Source: Gammaproteobacteria bacterium
GTDB lineage: Bacteria > Pseudomonadota > Gammaproteobacteria > Ga0077536
NCBI GenBank assembly: GCA_009692365.1
Contig: SHZJ01000008.1
Coordinates: forward strand, 1-64,000
Length of the DNA stretch: 64,000 nt
Direction: 5' to 3'
This document shows, one piece after another, positions 46,282-56,668 of this stretch; position 1 is the first letter of the stretch, and every line of letters starts with the position of its first letter. The notes below the pieces were generated by a model, which saw only the letters and a program-made list of their open reading frames with translations, was not told the origin of the DNA and searched no databases. The position numbers were made by a program, and so were the translations under genes.

Positions 46282-48201
46282 ATGTTGTCTTTTCGTGATG
46301 TCAGCCTGCGCCGCGGTGGGCAGGTGCTGTTCTCTGCGGTGTCATTCATCGTCCATGCGGGCCAAAAAATTGGCCTCACGGGCGCTAACGGCGCCGGTAA
46401 GTCGAGCCTGTTTGCGCTCGTGCGCGGCGAACTGGGCTGCGACACCGGCGAGATTGACCTCCCGGCCGCCCTCACCCTGGCCCATGTTGCGCAGGAGACT
46501 CCGCCCGACCCACGGGCGGCGCTAGAGTATGTGCTGGATGGCGACGCCGAACTGCGCACCCTCGAGACGGCGCTGCTGCGCGAAGAAACCGCCGGCGGCG
46601 TGCGCCTGGGCGAACTCCACGAGCGCATGGCGAGCATCGAGGGCTACGCCGCGCCCGCGCGTGCAGCGAAACTCTTAAACGGTTTGGGTTTCGCGCCGGG
46701 CACCGAGACCCGCCCGGTCAATGCTTTCTCCGGGGGTTGGCGGATGCGCCTAAACCTGGCCCGCGCGCTGATGTGCCGGTCGGATCTGCTGCTGCTCGAT
46801 GAACCCACCAACCACCTCGACTTAGACGCCGTCATTTGGCTGGAAGACTGGCTGCTCGCCTACCCCGGCACCTTAGTCCTGATTTCACACGACCGCGATT
46901 TTCTGGACCGTGTGGTGGGTGTTATCGCCCACATGGAGCAAGGGGGACTCAAGCTCTACACCGGCAACTACAGCGCTTTCGAACGCGCGCGCGCCGAACA
47001 ACTGGCCGGCCAGCAGGCGGCTTTTGAACGCCAGCAGCGCGAAGTGGCGCATATGCAGTCCTTTGTGGAGCGCTTTCGCTATCAGGCGACCAAGGCTCGC
47101 CAAGCACAAAGTCGGTTGAAAGCCCTAGAGCGCCTCGAACTCATCGTCCCGGCACACGTGGATTCGCCCTTTAGCTTCACGTTCCGTAAACCCCGCAAAT
47201 TGCCCCAACCGCTGCTGACCCTCGACCGGGTCACCGCGGGCTACGGCGAGCAGCGCGTCTTGGAGAACCTCAAGCTCTCCATCGCGCCCGGCGACCGCAT
47301 CGCCCTGTTGGGTGCCAACGGTGCCGGCAAGTCCACGCTCATCAAAGTGCTGGCCGGCGAACTCGCCCCCCAGTCGGGCGACATGCTGGGCGCGCAGGAC
47401 CTCGCCGTGGGCTACTTCGCCCAGCATCAACTCGAACAACTAGCACTCGGCGACAGCGCGCTCCAGCATCTGGAGCGTTTGGCGCCGCAGGCGCGCGAAC
47501 AAGAATTACGCAACTTTTTGGGCGGCTTCAATTTTCAAAACGACATGGTGCTGCGCGCGGTCGGCAGTTATTCCGGGGGCGAAAAAGCCCGCTTGGTGCT
47601 GGCCATGCTGCTGTACGCCCGGCCCAATCTGCTGCTGCTCGACGAGCCTACCAATCACCTAGACCTCGACATGCGCCATGCGCTCACGCTGGCCCTGCAG
47701 GACTATGAGGGCGCGCTGGTGGTGGTCGCCCACGATCGGCATTTGTTGCGCACCACCGCCGATACCCTGCTGCTGATCAACGATGGCCTGGCCCAGGACT
47801 GGCTGGGCGATTTGGACGACTATGCGCGCTGGTTAGGCGGCGGGCGGCGCGAACTGCCCTGGCTGCCCCCCGTGGCGGCGCCTGCCGTCGTCAACGCCAA
47901 TGAGCGGGGCAATGAAAAACAGCGCCGGCAACAAAACGCGCAAACGCGCACGCAGCTAAAGCCACTGCGCGACGCCGTGCGACAGGCGGAGAGCGCGTTG
48001 GAACGCGCCCAGCACGGGCGAGCAGAACTGGCCGCTAAACTCGCCGATCCGGGACTCTACGAACCCGCCCGGCGCGAGCAACTGAAAGCTTTGCTGATGG
48101 ATAAAGCCCGCGTGGAAATGCACATCGAGGCGGCTGAAAGCGAGTGGCTGGCCCACAGCGAAGCCTTGGAATTAGCGGAGCAGGCGGCGAGCGTCGGCTA
48201 G
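46282..48201 (+). CDS. yheS: ABC-F family ATPase YheS
   Basis: Soluble twin-ATPase of 639 residues (637 in E. coli YheS), acting on ribosomes rather than as a transporter. The first ATPase has GANGAGKSS near 33 and LLLLDEPTNHLDLDAVIW. The linker helices carry RYQATKARQAQSRLKALERLE. The second ATPase has GANGAGKSTLIKVLAGELAP and SGGEKARL...DEPTNHLDLD. A C-terminal coiled coil (about 540-635) follows. The probable start is leaderless ATG 46282. Confidence 0.96.
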   Translation: MLSFRDVSLRRGGQVLFSAVSFIVHAGQKIGLTGANGAGKSSLFALVRGELGCDTGEIDLPAALTLAHVAQETPPDPRAALEYVLDGDAELRTLETALLREETAGGVRLGELHERMASIEGYAAPARAAKLLNGLGFAPGTETRPVNAFSGGWRMRLNLARALMCRSDLLLLDEPTNHLDLDAVIWLEDWLLAYPGTLVLISHDRDFLDRVVGVIAHMEQGGLKLYTGNYSAFERARAEQLAGQQAAFERQQREVAHMQSFVERFRYQATKARQAQSRLKALERLELIVPAHVDSPFSFTFRKPRKLPQPLLTLDRVTAGYGEQRVLENLKLSIAPGDRIALLGANGAGKSTLIKVLAGELAPQSGDMLGAQDLAVGYFAQHQLEQLALGDSALQHLERLAPQAREQELRNFLGGFNFQNDMVLRAVGSYSGGEKARLVLAMLLYARPNLLLLDEPTNHLDLDMRHALTLALQDYEGALVVVAHDRHLLRTTADTLLLINDGLAQDWLGDLDDYARWLGGGRRELPWLPPVAAPAVVNANERGNEKQRRQQNAQTRTQLKPLRDAVRQAESALERAQHGRAELAAKLADPGLYEPARREQLKALLMDKARVEMHIEAAESEWLAHSEALELAEQAASVG

Positions 48202-48277
48202 TCGTGCGGGGCGCGAACTACGCGCACTGGGGTGGTCAGGGTGGCAGCGGCACGCCGCCACCCCAATGCTAAAACCC

Positions 48278-48742
48278 TCAATACGGACTTTCCCCCGGCT
48301 TGCGCCCGAGGGCGTAAGCCTTCTCGATATTGTCCATAAATAGGCCGTAGAAATCGCGCAGCAGCGGATCCATCTGGGCGGCGGGCAAGGTCCCTTCGGT
48401 GTAGTGCCCCTCCCACGTGATTTGCGTAGTGCCGGGGGCGGCCTCGGCGAACCGCACCACCGCGACATAGTCCAGCATCGGCAGCGGGTAGTTTTCGACG
48501 ATCGAGTAGACGATGACCAGCGGCGCGATGGCCACGTCCAGACGCTCGATAATCTGCCCGGCCACCCCCATCTCGGGCTTGAAACGCGCATAGCGCCGGG
48601 CGCCAATATGGCTGCCCTCGCAGCGGAACTCGGTAAGATTGCCGGGCGGGTGTAGCCGATCGAGGGCGCCAAAGTCGGCCAGCCAAGCCCAACAGTAATC
48701 GCGGGGGGCTTGGAGCGTGCGTTGGAGCGTGGCAATTGGCAT
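48278..48742 (-). CDS. SRPBCC (polyketide cyclase/START-like) protein
   Basis: 154-residue helix-grip protein with a hydrophobic ligand cavity. It begins IATLQRTLQAPRDYCWAWLADFGALDRLHPPG (in parts) and ends with the long helix LLRDFYGLFMDNIEKAYALG. Members bind or transform small hydrophobic molecules; the ligand is not predictable. It lies 65 bases downstream of the HyuB-like gene on the same strand and may be co-transcribed with hyuA-hyuB. Confidence 0.85.
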   Translation of the reverse strand: MPIATLQRTLQAPRDYCWAWLADFGALDRLHPPGNLTEFRCEGSHIGARRYARFKPEMGVAGQIIERLDVAIAPLVIVYSIVENYPLPMLDYVAVVRFAEAAPGTTQITWEGHYTEGTLPAAQMDPLLRDFYGLFMDNIEKAYALGRKPGESPY

Positions 48743-48807
48743 GGAGAAACCTCTGGGTGTAAAAAATCAAGGGTTGCCGGTCGTAGCCGCGCCCTACGCG
48801 CGGCGGA

Positions 48808-50817
48808 CTAAACCGTCGCCGCCGCCAGATAGGCAGCTTCGTCAAAGCACGCCGGATAATCGAAGTCGCTGACCGTGATCTGGCCAGTTCGAATGAGTTG
48901 TTCGGCATGCACACCACGGTTGATCATTTTCAAGGGCGGCCGGCTGGCACGGCGCGTGGCGCGCAGCGCGCGGGTCGCATTTTCATCCACCTCAAAGCCG
49001 CGCGCCAAATCGGCGACCGGGATCAGCACGACCCCGTAGTCGTCGCGGGCGCTGGTGATGGACACCAGCGCGCGCTGCACGTCTAACCGCACCCATTCCG
49101 GCACCCGTGCCAAAGGGTCGCCCCAGCCACCACCACCGGGGGTCAGGATGCGCACGATGTCACCCGCTTTCACCGGCACCGCCTCACGCTTGTACAGAAT
49201 GTGCTGGGCGTGGGGCGTTTCCGGGTTGATGAGCGCACCACCCGAGCGACCCGCCATGCCGCCGTTGACCCCGAAGCAGGAGAAAATGGTCCGATACGAG
49301 ACGGTCAGAAAATGTCCGTCCACGAGAATTTCGACGTCTTTCAAATAGCCCAACCCGCCCCGGTAAGCGCCCGGCCCGCCGGAGTCTGGGAACATCCCCA
49401 CCCGATGCACGATGACCGGGAAGCGCTGTTCGATAAACTCCGTGGGCAGATTTTTGGAGTCGGGGACCAGGTCCACGGTGTCCGTGCCGTCGGCGAAGGG
49501 ACGCCCGCCCGAACCCGCACCAAAAATTTCACGATATAAAAAATCGCGCCCCTCGAGGTCCCGCCCGTAGAAGCCGTAGAGTTGGATGCACTGCGAATCA
49601 CCCACCATCTGGCCGTTAGTGGCTTTCGCCATGGCGGCCATATAGGCCCCGATCATGCGCAGCATGCAGTCCATGCGGTCGGCTCCGGCGGCCGGATATT
49701 CCGCAGACAGCACCGTGCGCGGGGGCAGATAAGCCTTGAATACCCGGGTGAGACCTTCGTTGACGATCATTCCGGGCACCTGCGCCTTCACAAAGCCACC
49801 TAGCCATTTTGCATAGTGACGACCATCCATCACCCAGTTCACTGGGCCGGGCACCTGGGGATCGGTGCCCGCAAAGTCGACGATAATTTTTTGCGGGTCT
49901 TTGCGAATCGTGAGCATGAGCTTGACGGGACGCTCGAGGTCGATGCCGTCGTTTTCCAGAAAATCTTCGCCCACATACTCGCCGTTAGGGATATGCGGCA
50001 GGGCCACTTCGCGCACGATTTCTTCGCAGCGGTCCATGATGCGATAGAACGCCGCTTCCACCGTATCCGTACCGTAGCGCCGGCACAGTTCCTCCACGCG
50101 CCGTTGGATGATCCGGGTCGCGCCCACAAAGGCATCGATGTCGCCGCGCAGGTCTTCGGGATACCGGCTGTTGCGCAGGATGATCTTCCACGCGTCTTCG
50201 TTGCGCACGCCCCGGGCGTAGAACTTGAAGGGCGGCACCTGGATCCCTTCTTCAAAGACGGTGGTCGCGGTCAACGGCCAACTGCCCGCCACTTTGCCGC
50301 CCACATCGTTGCAGTGCCCGAAAACCTGCGAAAAACCGATCAGCCGGCCAGCGGAGAAAATGGGTACCACCACGCAAAAATCTGGCAAATGACCGATCGT
50401 GCCGCTGGACTCGTGAATGTCGTTGTAGAGATAAACATCGCCCTCGTGGATGTCGTCCAGCGCGTAATAGTTACGGATCGGATCGGCCGTTGCTGCCCAC
50501 GACACGCGGGTCACGCTGTTGCAATCCACCGTGTTGAGCGACGCTCGGTAATCGTGCTGCTCGCGCACGATAGTCGACACGGCGGTGCGCTCGACGGCGG
50601 CTTCGCCCTCGTCGATGGCCGCTTCTAGCGCCCATTCGAGGACGTCCAGCGTGACGCTGTCGAGTTGGTCCTTCAACGCCAGCAGGCGCGGCCAATGCTC
50701 ATCATCGCGCGTGAAACTGGCCTTGCGTGTGGGCGCGTAATCGCCATTTAAATAGCGTGATTCGTCGAAAATTTCGACCACCGTGGGGCTAAGCTGGGCG
50801 CTAATTTGTGCCGACAT
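48808..50817 (-). CDS. Hydantoinase B/oxoprolinase (HyuB-like) subunit
   Basis: 669-residue subunit of an ATP-dependent hydantoinase/oxoprolinase or related carboxylase. Characteristic segments are DVYLYNDIHESSGTIGHLPDF, HCNDVGGKVAGSWPL, EDLRGDIDAFVGATRI, DFAGTDPQVPGPVNW, NEGLTRVFKAYLPP and GGGGWGDPLARVPEWV near the C terminus. It is longer than many HyuB proteins because of a C-terminal extension of about 100 residues. Its start overlaps the end of the HyuA gene by 17 bases. Substrate could be a hydantoin, 5-oxoproline or a ketone; the sequence alone does not say. Confidence 0.9.
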   Translation of the reverse strand: MSAQISAQLSPTVVEIFDESRYLNGDYAPTRKASFTRDDEHWPRLLALKDQLDSVTLDVLEWALEAAIDEGEAAVERTAVSTIVREQHDYRASLNTVDCNSVTRVSWAATADPIRNYYALDDIHEGDVYLYNDIHESSGTIGHLPDFCVVVPIFSAGRLIGFSQVFGHCNDVGGKVAGSWPLTATTVFEEGIQVPPFKFYARGVRNEDAWKIILRNSRYPEDLRGDIDAFVGATRIIQRRVEELCRRYGTDTVEAAFYRIMDRCEEIVREVALPHIPNGEYVGEDFLENDGIDLERPVKLMLTIRKDPQKIIVDFAGTDPQVPGPVNWVMDGRHYAKWLGGFVKAQVPGMIVNEGLTRVFKAYLPPRTVLSAEYPAAGADRMDCMLRMIGAYMAAMAKATNGQMVGDSQCIQLYGFYGRDLEGRDFLYREIFGAGSGGRPFADGTDTVDLVPDSKNLPTEFIEQRFPVIVHRVGMFPDSGGPGAYRGGLGYLKDVEILVDGHFLTVSYRTIFSCFGVNGGMAGRSGGALINPETPHAQHILYKREAVPVKAGDIVRILTPGGGGWGDPLARVPEWVRLDVQRALVSITSARDDYGVVLIPVADLARGFEVDENATRALRATRRASRPPLKMINRGVHAEQLIRTGQITVSDFDYPACFDEAAYLAAATV

Positions 50818-52897
50818 GGGGTAATGCCTCCGGCGCTAGTTGGATGACGATAATTTGGCCGACGTCGTCTAGCGTGGCGCGCCAGCCGGGTTCGACCACC
50901 AAAGTCGCATCGTATTGTTCGATCACGGCCGGGCCCTCCAGCGACACCGCGATGGGCGCGCGGGCGCGGGCATAGACCGGCACGTCGCAGGCCCCCAAGC
51001 CGCGAAAGAAACCCCGCCGCACGCTGGTCAAAGCGCCGGGCCAAGTGCAGCCTTCGCGGTGTTCTACGGCGGTCATGGGGCGTGGGAACAGACCAAAACC
51101 GGTCGCCCCGATATTCACGATTTCCACCGGCTGACGCCCTTCGTACTCGTAGCCAAAACGGTCATCGTGGGCCCGGTGAAAAGACTTGATTGCGTTACGC
51201 ATCGCCGCCTCGCTGAGGCTGGCATCCAGCACCGTGACCGGCACCCGGACTTCGTAGGCTTGCCCGACGTAGCGCAGGTCGGCAAAGGCCGTCAGGGCGG
51301 TGTGCTGCGGGTCAAAACCCTCGCGCTCGAGGTCGCCCTGCACCTGCCGGTAGACGGCGGCGAACTCCCGGACTAAACGGGGCAAATCGAGCTGGTCTTC
51401 GCGCTGCACATCGGTGACCACGCGGTCGGAGCGGACATCGGTGGAGAGCAGACCTTCCGCGGAGGTCACGCCCGGGGCGGGCGGCACGATCAGGGTCTTA
51501 ATGCCCAGCGCGTCCGCGACCGGGCAGGCATTCAGACCGCCCGCGCCGCCAAAAGCCATTAACGCGTAGTGCCGCGGGTCACGGCCACGCTTCACCGACA
51601 CCACGTTAATGCCTTGGGCAATATTGCTGGTCGCCAGATCCAGGATGCCCAAGGCGGCGTCTTCCACGCTCATGCCCAGCGGCAACGCGATTTGCTGCTC
51701 GATGGCGTGCCGCGCCGCGGCGGCATCCAAGGTAATCGCGCCGCCCAATAAATAGGGCGACACCCGTCCCAGCACCAGATGGGCATCGGTGAGCGTGGGC
51801 GCCGTGCCACCGCGCCCGTAGCACACCGGACCGGGTGCAGCACCCGCACTGCGTGGCCCCACGCGCAGGCTGCGCCCGGCGGCCAGCCAGGCTATCGAGC
51901 CCCCGCCCGCGCCCACCGTGTGCATGTCGATCATGGGCGTTTTGATGCTGTAGACGTCGATGCGTCCTTCCGTAAGCATGTTGGGTACGCCCTGGTCGAT
52001 GAGGCAGATATCGGTGGAAGTGCCCCCGATGTCGATGGTGATGAGATTGGGATGGCCGGCGGCACGCCCGTAATAGGTGGCGGTCACGATGCCGGCCGCG
52101 GGCCCCGAAAGCACGGCTGCGATCGGTTGTGGCGCCATCTCGGCGGCGCGAATGATCCCGCCGCTGGATTTCATGACGTAGAGCTTGGCGGCGATGCCTG
52201 CGCGTTCGAGCCGCCCCTGCAAATTATCCAGATAGCGGGTCACCAGCGGCATGAGGCCGGTATTGAGACAGGTGCTCAAAGTGCGCTCGTATTCGCGATA
52301 TTCACGAATAACGTCGGAGGAAATTGACACAAAACACGCGGGGTGCTCGGCTAGGATCAACTCCCGCGCGCGGCGTTCGTGGGCGGGGTTGCGGTAGGAG
52401 TGGATGAACGATACCGCGATGGCGGTCAGACCCATCGCGCGGAAGTCCCGCGCGCTGGCGCGCACTGCCGCTTCATCGAGGGGGGTGTGTTCCACCCCGC
52501 GAAAAGTGAGCCGACCCGGAACCTCGCGCACCAGTTCTAGTGGCACCACCCGTGGGGGTTTCAGCCACCAGGTAATGTCGCCGAAGTCGCCGGGCACGGT
52601 CTGCCGGCCCACTTCCAGCATCTCGCGATAGCCCTGCGTTACGAGCAAGCCCAGGCGCGCGTAGTTGGACTCCAGAATGGCGTTGGTGGCGACCGTCGTG
52701 CCGTGGCTGATGAAATGGACGTCGCTCACCTGCGCGCCGATGTCGTTCAAGAGTTCTTGGATGCCGTTGGTGAACGCCCGCGAGGGATCATCCGGCGTGG
52801 AGGAGGTCTTGCGCACATAGCGTTGCCCGGTGGCCTCGTTCACCGCGACCACATCGGTGAAAGTACCACCGGTATCCACGCCTATCCGCCACGCCAT
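50801..52897 (-). CDS. Hydantoinase/oxoprolinase A (HyuA-like) subunit
   Basis: 698-residue ATP-binding partner of the HyuB-like protein. It starts with RIGVDTGGTFTDVVAVN (phosphate loop), followed by SHGTTVATNAILE, a second nucleotide-binding stretch LITIDIGGTSTDICLID, MIDMHTVGAGGGSIAWL and GPRSAGAAPGPVCYGRGGTAPTLTDAHLVLGR (in parts). All belong to the ASKHA ATPase core of HyuA/OplA. AGGAGG precedes the ATG. It is divergent from the D-aminoacylase-type pseudogene. Confidence 0.93.
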   Translation of the reverse strand: MAWRIGVDTGGTFTDVVAVNEATGQRYVRKTSSTPDDPSRAFTNGIQELLNDIGAQVSDVHFISHGTTVATNAILESNYARLGLLVTQGYREMLEVGRQTVPGDFGDITWWLKPPRVVPLELVREVPGRLTFRGVEHTPLDEAAVRASARDFRAMGLTAIAVSFIHSYRNPAHERRARELILAEHPACFVSISSDVIREYREYERTLSTCLNTGLMPLVTRYLDNLQGRLERAGIAAKLYVMKSSGGIIRAAEMAPQPIAAVLSGPAAGIVTATYYGRAAGHPNLITIDIGGTSTDICLIDQGVPNMLTEGRIDVYSIKTPMIDMHTVGAGGGSIAWLAAGRSLRVGPRSAGAAPGPVCYGRGGTAPTLTDAHLVLGRVSPYLLGGAITLDAAAARHAIEQQIALPLGMSVEDAALGILDLATSNIAQGINVVSVKRGRDPRHYALMAFGGAGGLNACPVADALGIKTLIVPPAPGVTSAEGLLSTDVRSDRVVTDVQREDQLDLPRLVREFAAVYRQVQGDLEREGFDPQHTALTAFADLRYVGQAYEVRVPVTVLDASLSEAAMRNAIKSFHRAHDDRFGYEYEGRQPVEIVNIGATGFGLFPRPMTAVEHREGCTWPGALTSVRRGFFRGLGACDVPVYARARAPIAVSLEGPAVIEQYDATLVVEPGWRATLDDVGQIIVIQLAPEALPHVGTN

Positions 52898-53138
52898 CCT
52901 AGCCTCCTTGTCCGTTAGACGCCGCCGGGGTGCGCCCGGACGTTGCCAGAATTTATCCTTGAGAACGCCCCACTCCCGCCGCGCAAGCCACCACGGGCCA
53001 AGGTTATCACGCGTTCGGACAACGGCTAGTCCTCATTTGGAGGAAACCACGCCGGCCGCCAGAGTGCTATACGCTCGCCGGCCGGCACAATCTAGCGCGG
53101 CCGACTTGCGACTGGCCGCCAGCAACAGGGGTGCGTGG

Positions 53139-54850
53139 ATGGCTGAATTTGACTTGGTGATCCGTAACGGGATGGTGATTGACGGCACGCGTGTACCACG
53201 CTATCGGGCCGACATCGGCATCAAAGACGGCTTGGTAGCCGACCTCGGGCGGCTCGCGGCCCATCGCGGGCGGCGCGAGATCGACGCCGGCGGGTGCATC
53301 GTGGCGCCGGGTTTTGTGGACCTCCACACCCACTATGACGCGCAGCTCTTCTGGGATCCCTACTGCACGCTCTCGGGTTGGCACGGCATTACCTCGGCGG
53401 TGATCGGCAACTGCGGCTTTGGTTTCGCACCGGTGCGCCCAGCCGAACGCGAGCGCGCCATGCTCTCGATGACCCGCGTGGAAGCCATTCCTTATGCGGC
53501 CATGAAAGCGGGCATGCCGTGGGACTGGACCACCTTCCCCGAGTTTTTAGACCGCGTCGAGCGCACGCCCAAAGCCATCAATCTGCTGCCCTATGTGCCC
53601 ATCGGCCCGCTGTTGGTGTGGGTCATGGGTCTTGCGGCGGCCACAGCCGGCAACCTACCGAGCCCGGCCGAGCACGCGGAAATTTGTCGGATTTTTGAGG
53701 AATCGCTCGACGCCGGCGGCTGCGGCTGGCCCAGCGCCTCATGCCCAGCGGCCCAGCGGCCGTCCAACTGGACTACGACGGCACGCCGATGGTGACCGAC
53801 GTCATGCACGACGAAACTTGCGAGCGCCTCGCGGCCGTTCTGGGCCGGCGCAACGAGGACTTTATGCAAATGACCATCGCCTCGGGCTCGGCCGAGCGCG
53901 ACCGCGCACACCTCGAGCGGCTGGCTGAAATCAGCGGCCGACCGGTGCTGTGGAACGTGCTCCAAGTCTACGACCACAAGCCGGAACTGCATCGCAGCGG
54001 GCTGGCGTGGCTGAACGACTGCCACCAGCGCGGGGTGCGGGTTTATGGTCAGGGCCTCACCACCGACGCCGGCGATGGTTTTACCTTTGAAGACTGGAAC
54101 TTGTGGGATGAACGCCCGGCGTGGCGCGAAGCGACGTTAGGCTCGGTGGCAGAAAAACTCGTCAAGCTCGCCGATCCGGCCCGGCGCGCGGTACTCAAGA
54201 CGCAAATGCCCTTGCTGGTGACTGCGGGCATTCCGCAGCTGGTGGTCACGGGTCCCGCCTCGCCGCAGACCGCGCAGTATCGCGACCGGATCATCGGTGA
54301 GATTGCCGCCGAACTCGGCCGGCATCCGGTCGATGTCATGCTCGACATCGCGGTTCAAGACCGCCTCAAAACCGAATTTTTCGCCGCCGGCACCAACACT
54401 TGGCCCGGCTATATGCAGGAGGTCGTCGACAACCCTTAGGTGATGTTTGGGGTTTCGGACGGTGGCGCGCACACGAAGTTGCTGACGGCCGGACGCTACC
54501 CCACCGAAACCCGGTGCAAGGGCGTGCGCGAGCACGGCAGGCTGAACTTGGAAGAAGCGCATTGGCGCTTAAGCGCGCTGCCGGCCATGGTGGCGGGCTG
54601 CGAGGACCGCGGCGTTATTCGGCGGGGCGCACCGGCCGATTTAATCGTGTATGACTACGACCGCCTCAATATTCTGCCGCCCGAAATTGTCCACGATTTG
54701 CCGGGCGGCGAGTGGCGACGGATCCAACGCGCGGCGGGCTACCGCGACATCCTGGTGAATGGGCAAATCACCATCGAGAACGATGTGGAGACCCACCCCC
54801 ATTCGGGGCAGCTGCTGCGCCGTGGGGGACGCCGGGCGCGGGCGCTCTGA
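53139..54850 (+). pseudogene. N-acyl-D-amino-acid deacylase-type amidohydrolase, broken
   Basis: Amidohydrolase/D-aminoacylase family gene in three pieces. Frame one (from ATG 53139) has VIRNGMVIDGTRVPRYRADIGI and the metal site PGFVDLHTHYDAQLFWDP, and reads to about 53730 (DAGGCGW). There a change of frame is needed to continue AQRLMPSGPAAVQLDYDGTPM. The second piece ends at an in-frame TAG (54437-54439) between VVDNP and VMFGVSDGGAHTKL, where a residue such as Tyr is expected. The last piece contains GAHTK, GAPADLIVYD and the C-terminal strands to 54850. Two lesions point to a true pseudogene, though assembly error is possible. The neighbours hyuA-hyuB and an amidase are also C-N hydrolases. 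Confidence 0.88.
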
Positions 54851-54886
54851 GTGCGCGCCGCACCGGGTAGGTCGGCTGGCCGCCGT

Positions 54887-56308
54887 TTAGCTCACCACCG
54901 GACGCCGCGCCCGCCACGGCGCGTCCGCTTCCAGCTGCGCGGCCAGCCGGAACAAGGTGGCTTCCTCGGCGTAGCGGCCCATGAGCTGCACGCCGACCGG
55001 CAAACCCTCGGGGGTCCAGTGCAGCGGCAAGCTAATCGCCGGCTGCCCCGTGATATTGGCCACCGCCGTGAAGCGGGGCAGATCCGACATGCGCTCGGTG
55101 GCCTGCCTGGGGTATTGGGGATCAAAATCAAACCACCCTAGCGGCTGGGGCGGCTGGGTGGTGGTGGGCGTGAGCCACACATCGTAGCGCGCGAAAAACG
55201 GGGCAATTTCGCGCGCCATGCGCTGCATATCCTGAATGGCGAGGAGGAGGTCCGAGGGCCGACGCTCGGCGTCGAAGGAAAACATTTTCCACGTGTGGGC
55301 TTCAAAGTCCTCGCGCGTGGGTGTGCGCCCGGTCCGCCGCGCCCAGTCGCGAATGGCCCAGGCCACCATCGCCAACCAAATGGTGGTAAAAAAATCATTG
55401 AACTGCTCGGCCGACACCTGCGGCATAGCAACTTCCACGTGATGGCCTAGCGCGTCCAAACGCGCCGCCGCCGCCTGCGCCGCGCGCTGGCACTCCGGGT
55501 GGACCGGGGTGCCGGTGAGGGGTGACAGACTGAGCGCAATGCGCAAACGCCCGGGTGCCACGCCCACTTCTTCGGCGAAGGGGCGCGCGGGCGGCGCCAC
55601 GCAGTAGGGTGCGCCCGGATCGGCACCGGCGGTGCAGTCGAGGATGGCGGCGCTGTCTAACACCGTGTGGGTCACGACGTGTTCGCAGATGAGCCCCGCG
55701 CCCACATCGCCATAGTCCGGCCCCAAGGGATTGCGACCGCGCGTGGGCTTCAGGCCCACTAAGCCACACCACGCTGCGGGCAGGCGGATGGAGCCGCCGC
55801 CATCGTTGGCATGGGCCGCCGCGGTCATGCCGGCCGCCACCGCCGAGGCCGAACCACCCGACGAACCCCCGCAGGAATAAGCCGGGTGCCACGGATTGCC
55901 GGTCTTGCCGAACAGTTCGGGTTCGGTGGTGGGCTTGGAGGCGAACTCCGGGGTGTTGGTCTTGCCCACAATCACAAAACCGGCGCGGCGATAGCGCGCC
56001 ACCAGTTCGCTGTCACGGGGGGAAATATAGTGCTGCAGGAACCGCGACCCTTCGGTCATGCGCGTGCCGCCATATTCGGCGAGCATGTCTTTGAGCAGCA
56101 GCGGCACACCGGCGAAAGGCGCACCGGCCGGCAAGTCGACCAAGCTCGCGCGGGCGCGCTCGGCGAGGGACAAAATAACCGCGTTCAACGGCGGATTAAG
56201 CCGCTCGATCGCCGCCAAAGAGGCCTCCAGCATTTCGCTGGCAGACACGGCCCCGGTGCGGATTAGGTGGGCCTGTTCCACCGCGCTGTGGCGCATGAGT
56301 TCGTGCAT
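54887..56308 (-). CDS. Amidase signature family enzyme
   Basis: 473-residue amidase hydrolysing an amide or carbamoyl bond with a Ser-cisSer-Lys triad. The Lys is in [15 protein letters not shown] near 78. The signature Ser residues are in [17 protein letters not shown] near 150, then [24 protein letters not shown] (in parts) and [12 protein letters not shown]. No signal peptide. AAAGGAG lies before the ATG. It is convergent with the broken D-aminoacylase gene and divergent from the MBL lipoprotein gene. Substrate unknown. Confidence 0.94.
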   Translation of the reverse strand: MHELMRHSAVEQAHLIRTGAVSASEMLEASLAAIERLNPPLNAVILSLAERARASLVDLPAGAPFAGVPLLLKDMLAEYGGTRMTEGSRFLQHYISPRDSELVARYRRAGFVIVGKTNTPEFASKPTTEPELFGKTGNPWHPAYSCGGSSGGSASAVAAGMTAAAHANDGGGSIRLPAAWCGLVGLKPTRGRNPLGPDYGDVGAGLICEHVVTHTVLDSAAILDCTAGADPGAPYCVAPPARPFAEEVGVAPGRLRIALSLSPLTGTPVHPECQRAAQAAAARLDALGHHVEVAMPQVSAEQFNDFFTTIWLAMVAWAIRDWARRTGRTPTREDFEAHTWKMFSFDAERRPSDLLLAIQDMQRMAREIAPFFARYDVWLTPTTTQPPQPLGWFDFDPQYPRQATERMSDLPRFTAVANITGQPAISLPLHWTPEGLPVGVQLMGRYAEEATLFRLAAQLEADAPWRARRPVVS

Positions 56309-56668
56309 AGGGGCTCCTTTGGCGGGCGGTAGCTGCCCGCGTGGGTGGTGAGGACGCAGACGACCGGCGGCGGCGGCGCGGGGCTACCCGCCGACTATAA
56401 AACAGGCCCAGGTGCAAAAACTGCACCCAAACAGGTGAGCGCGACTCGCGCACGCCCTGGCAGGCCCCAGCAGCCGGCGCGCAGGCGGTGCAATCAGCCG
56501 CGCACTAGCGCACGCTTAGCCCGCGCGCCAAGTTTGCGGCGCGGCCCGACAGCCGGCGCGGCGGCGGGGTGGCGCCGGACGCGCGCGCTTGCGGCCCGCG
56601 CTGAGTGCTGAGTGCAGATTTTTTCGCCCCCGTGGGGGGGTCGCCGCCAGTGCGATGGCTTAATACCC
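56309..56668. other. Non-coding region between divergent amidase and lipoprotein genes
   Basis: About 360 bases, very GC-rich, with no recognisable gene. It contains the amidase -10 (TATAGT, minus strand) and a perfect dyad at 56411-56427, plus a short duplicated TGAGTGC at about 56602-56615. Confidence 0.5.
56394..56427 (-). promoter_or_regulatory. Candidate amidase promoter with overlapping operator dyad
   Basis: On the minus strand TATAGT (56399-56394) can serve as -10. A perfect dyad GGTGCA-N5-TGCACC (56411-56427) covers the place of the -35, as an operator for a repressor or activator would. The regulator is not identified. Confidence 0.35.
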
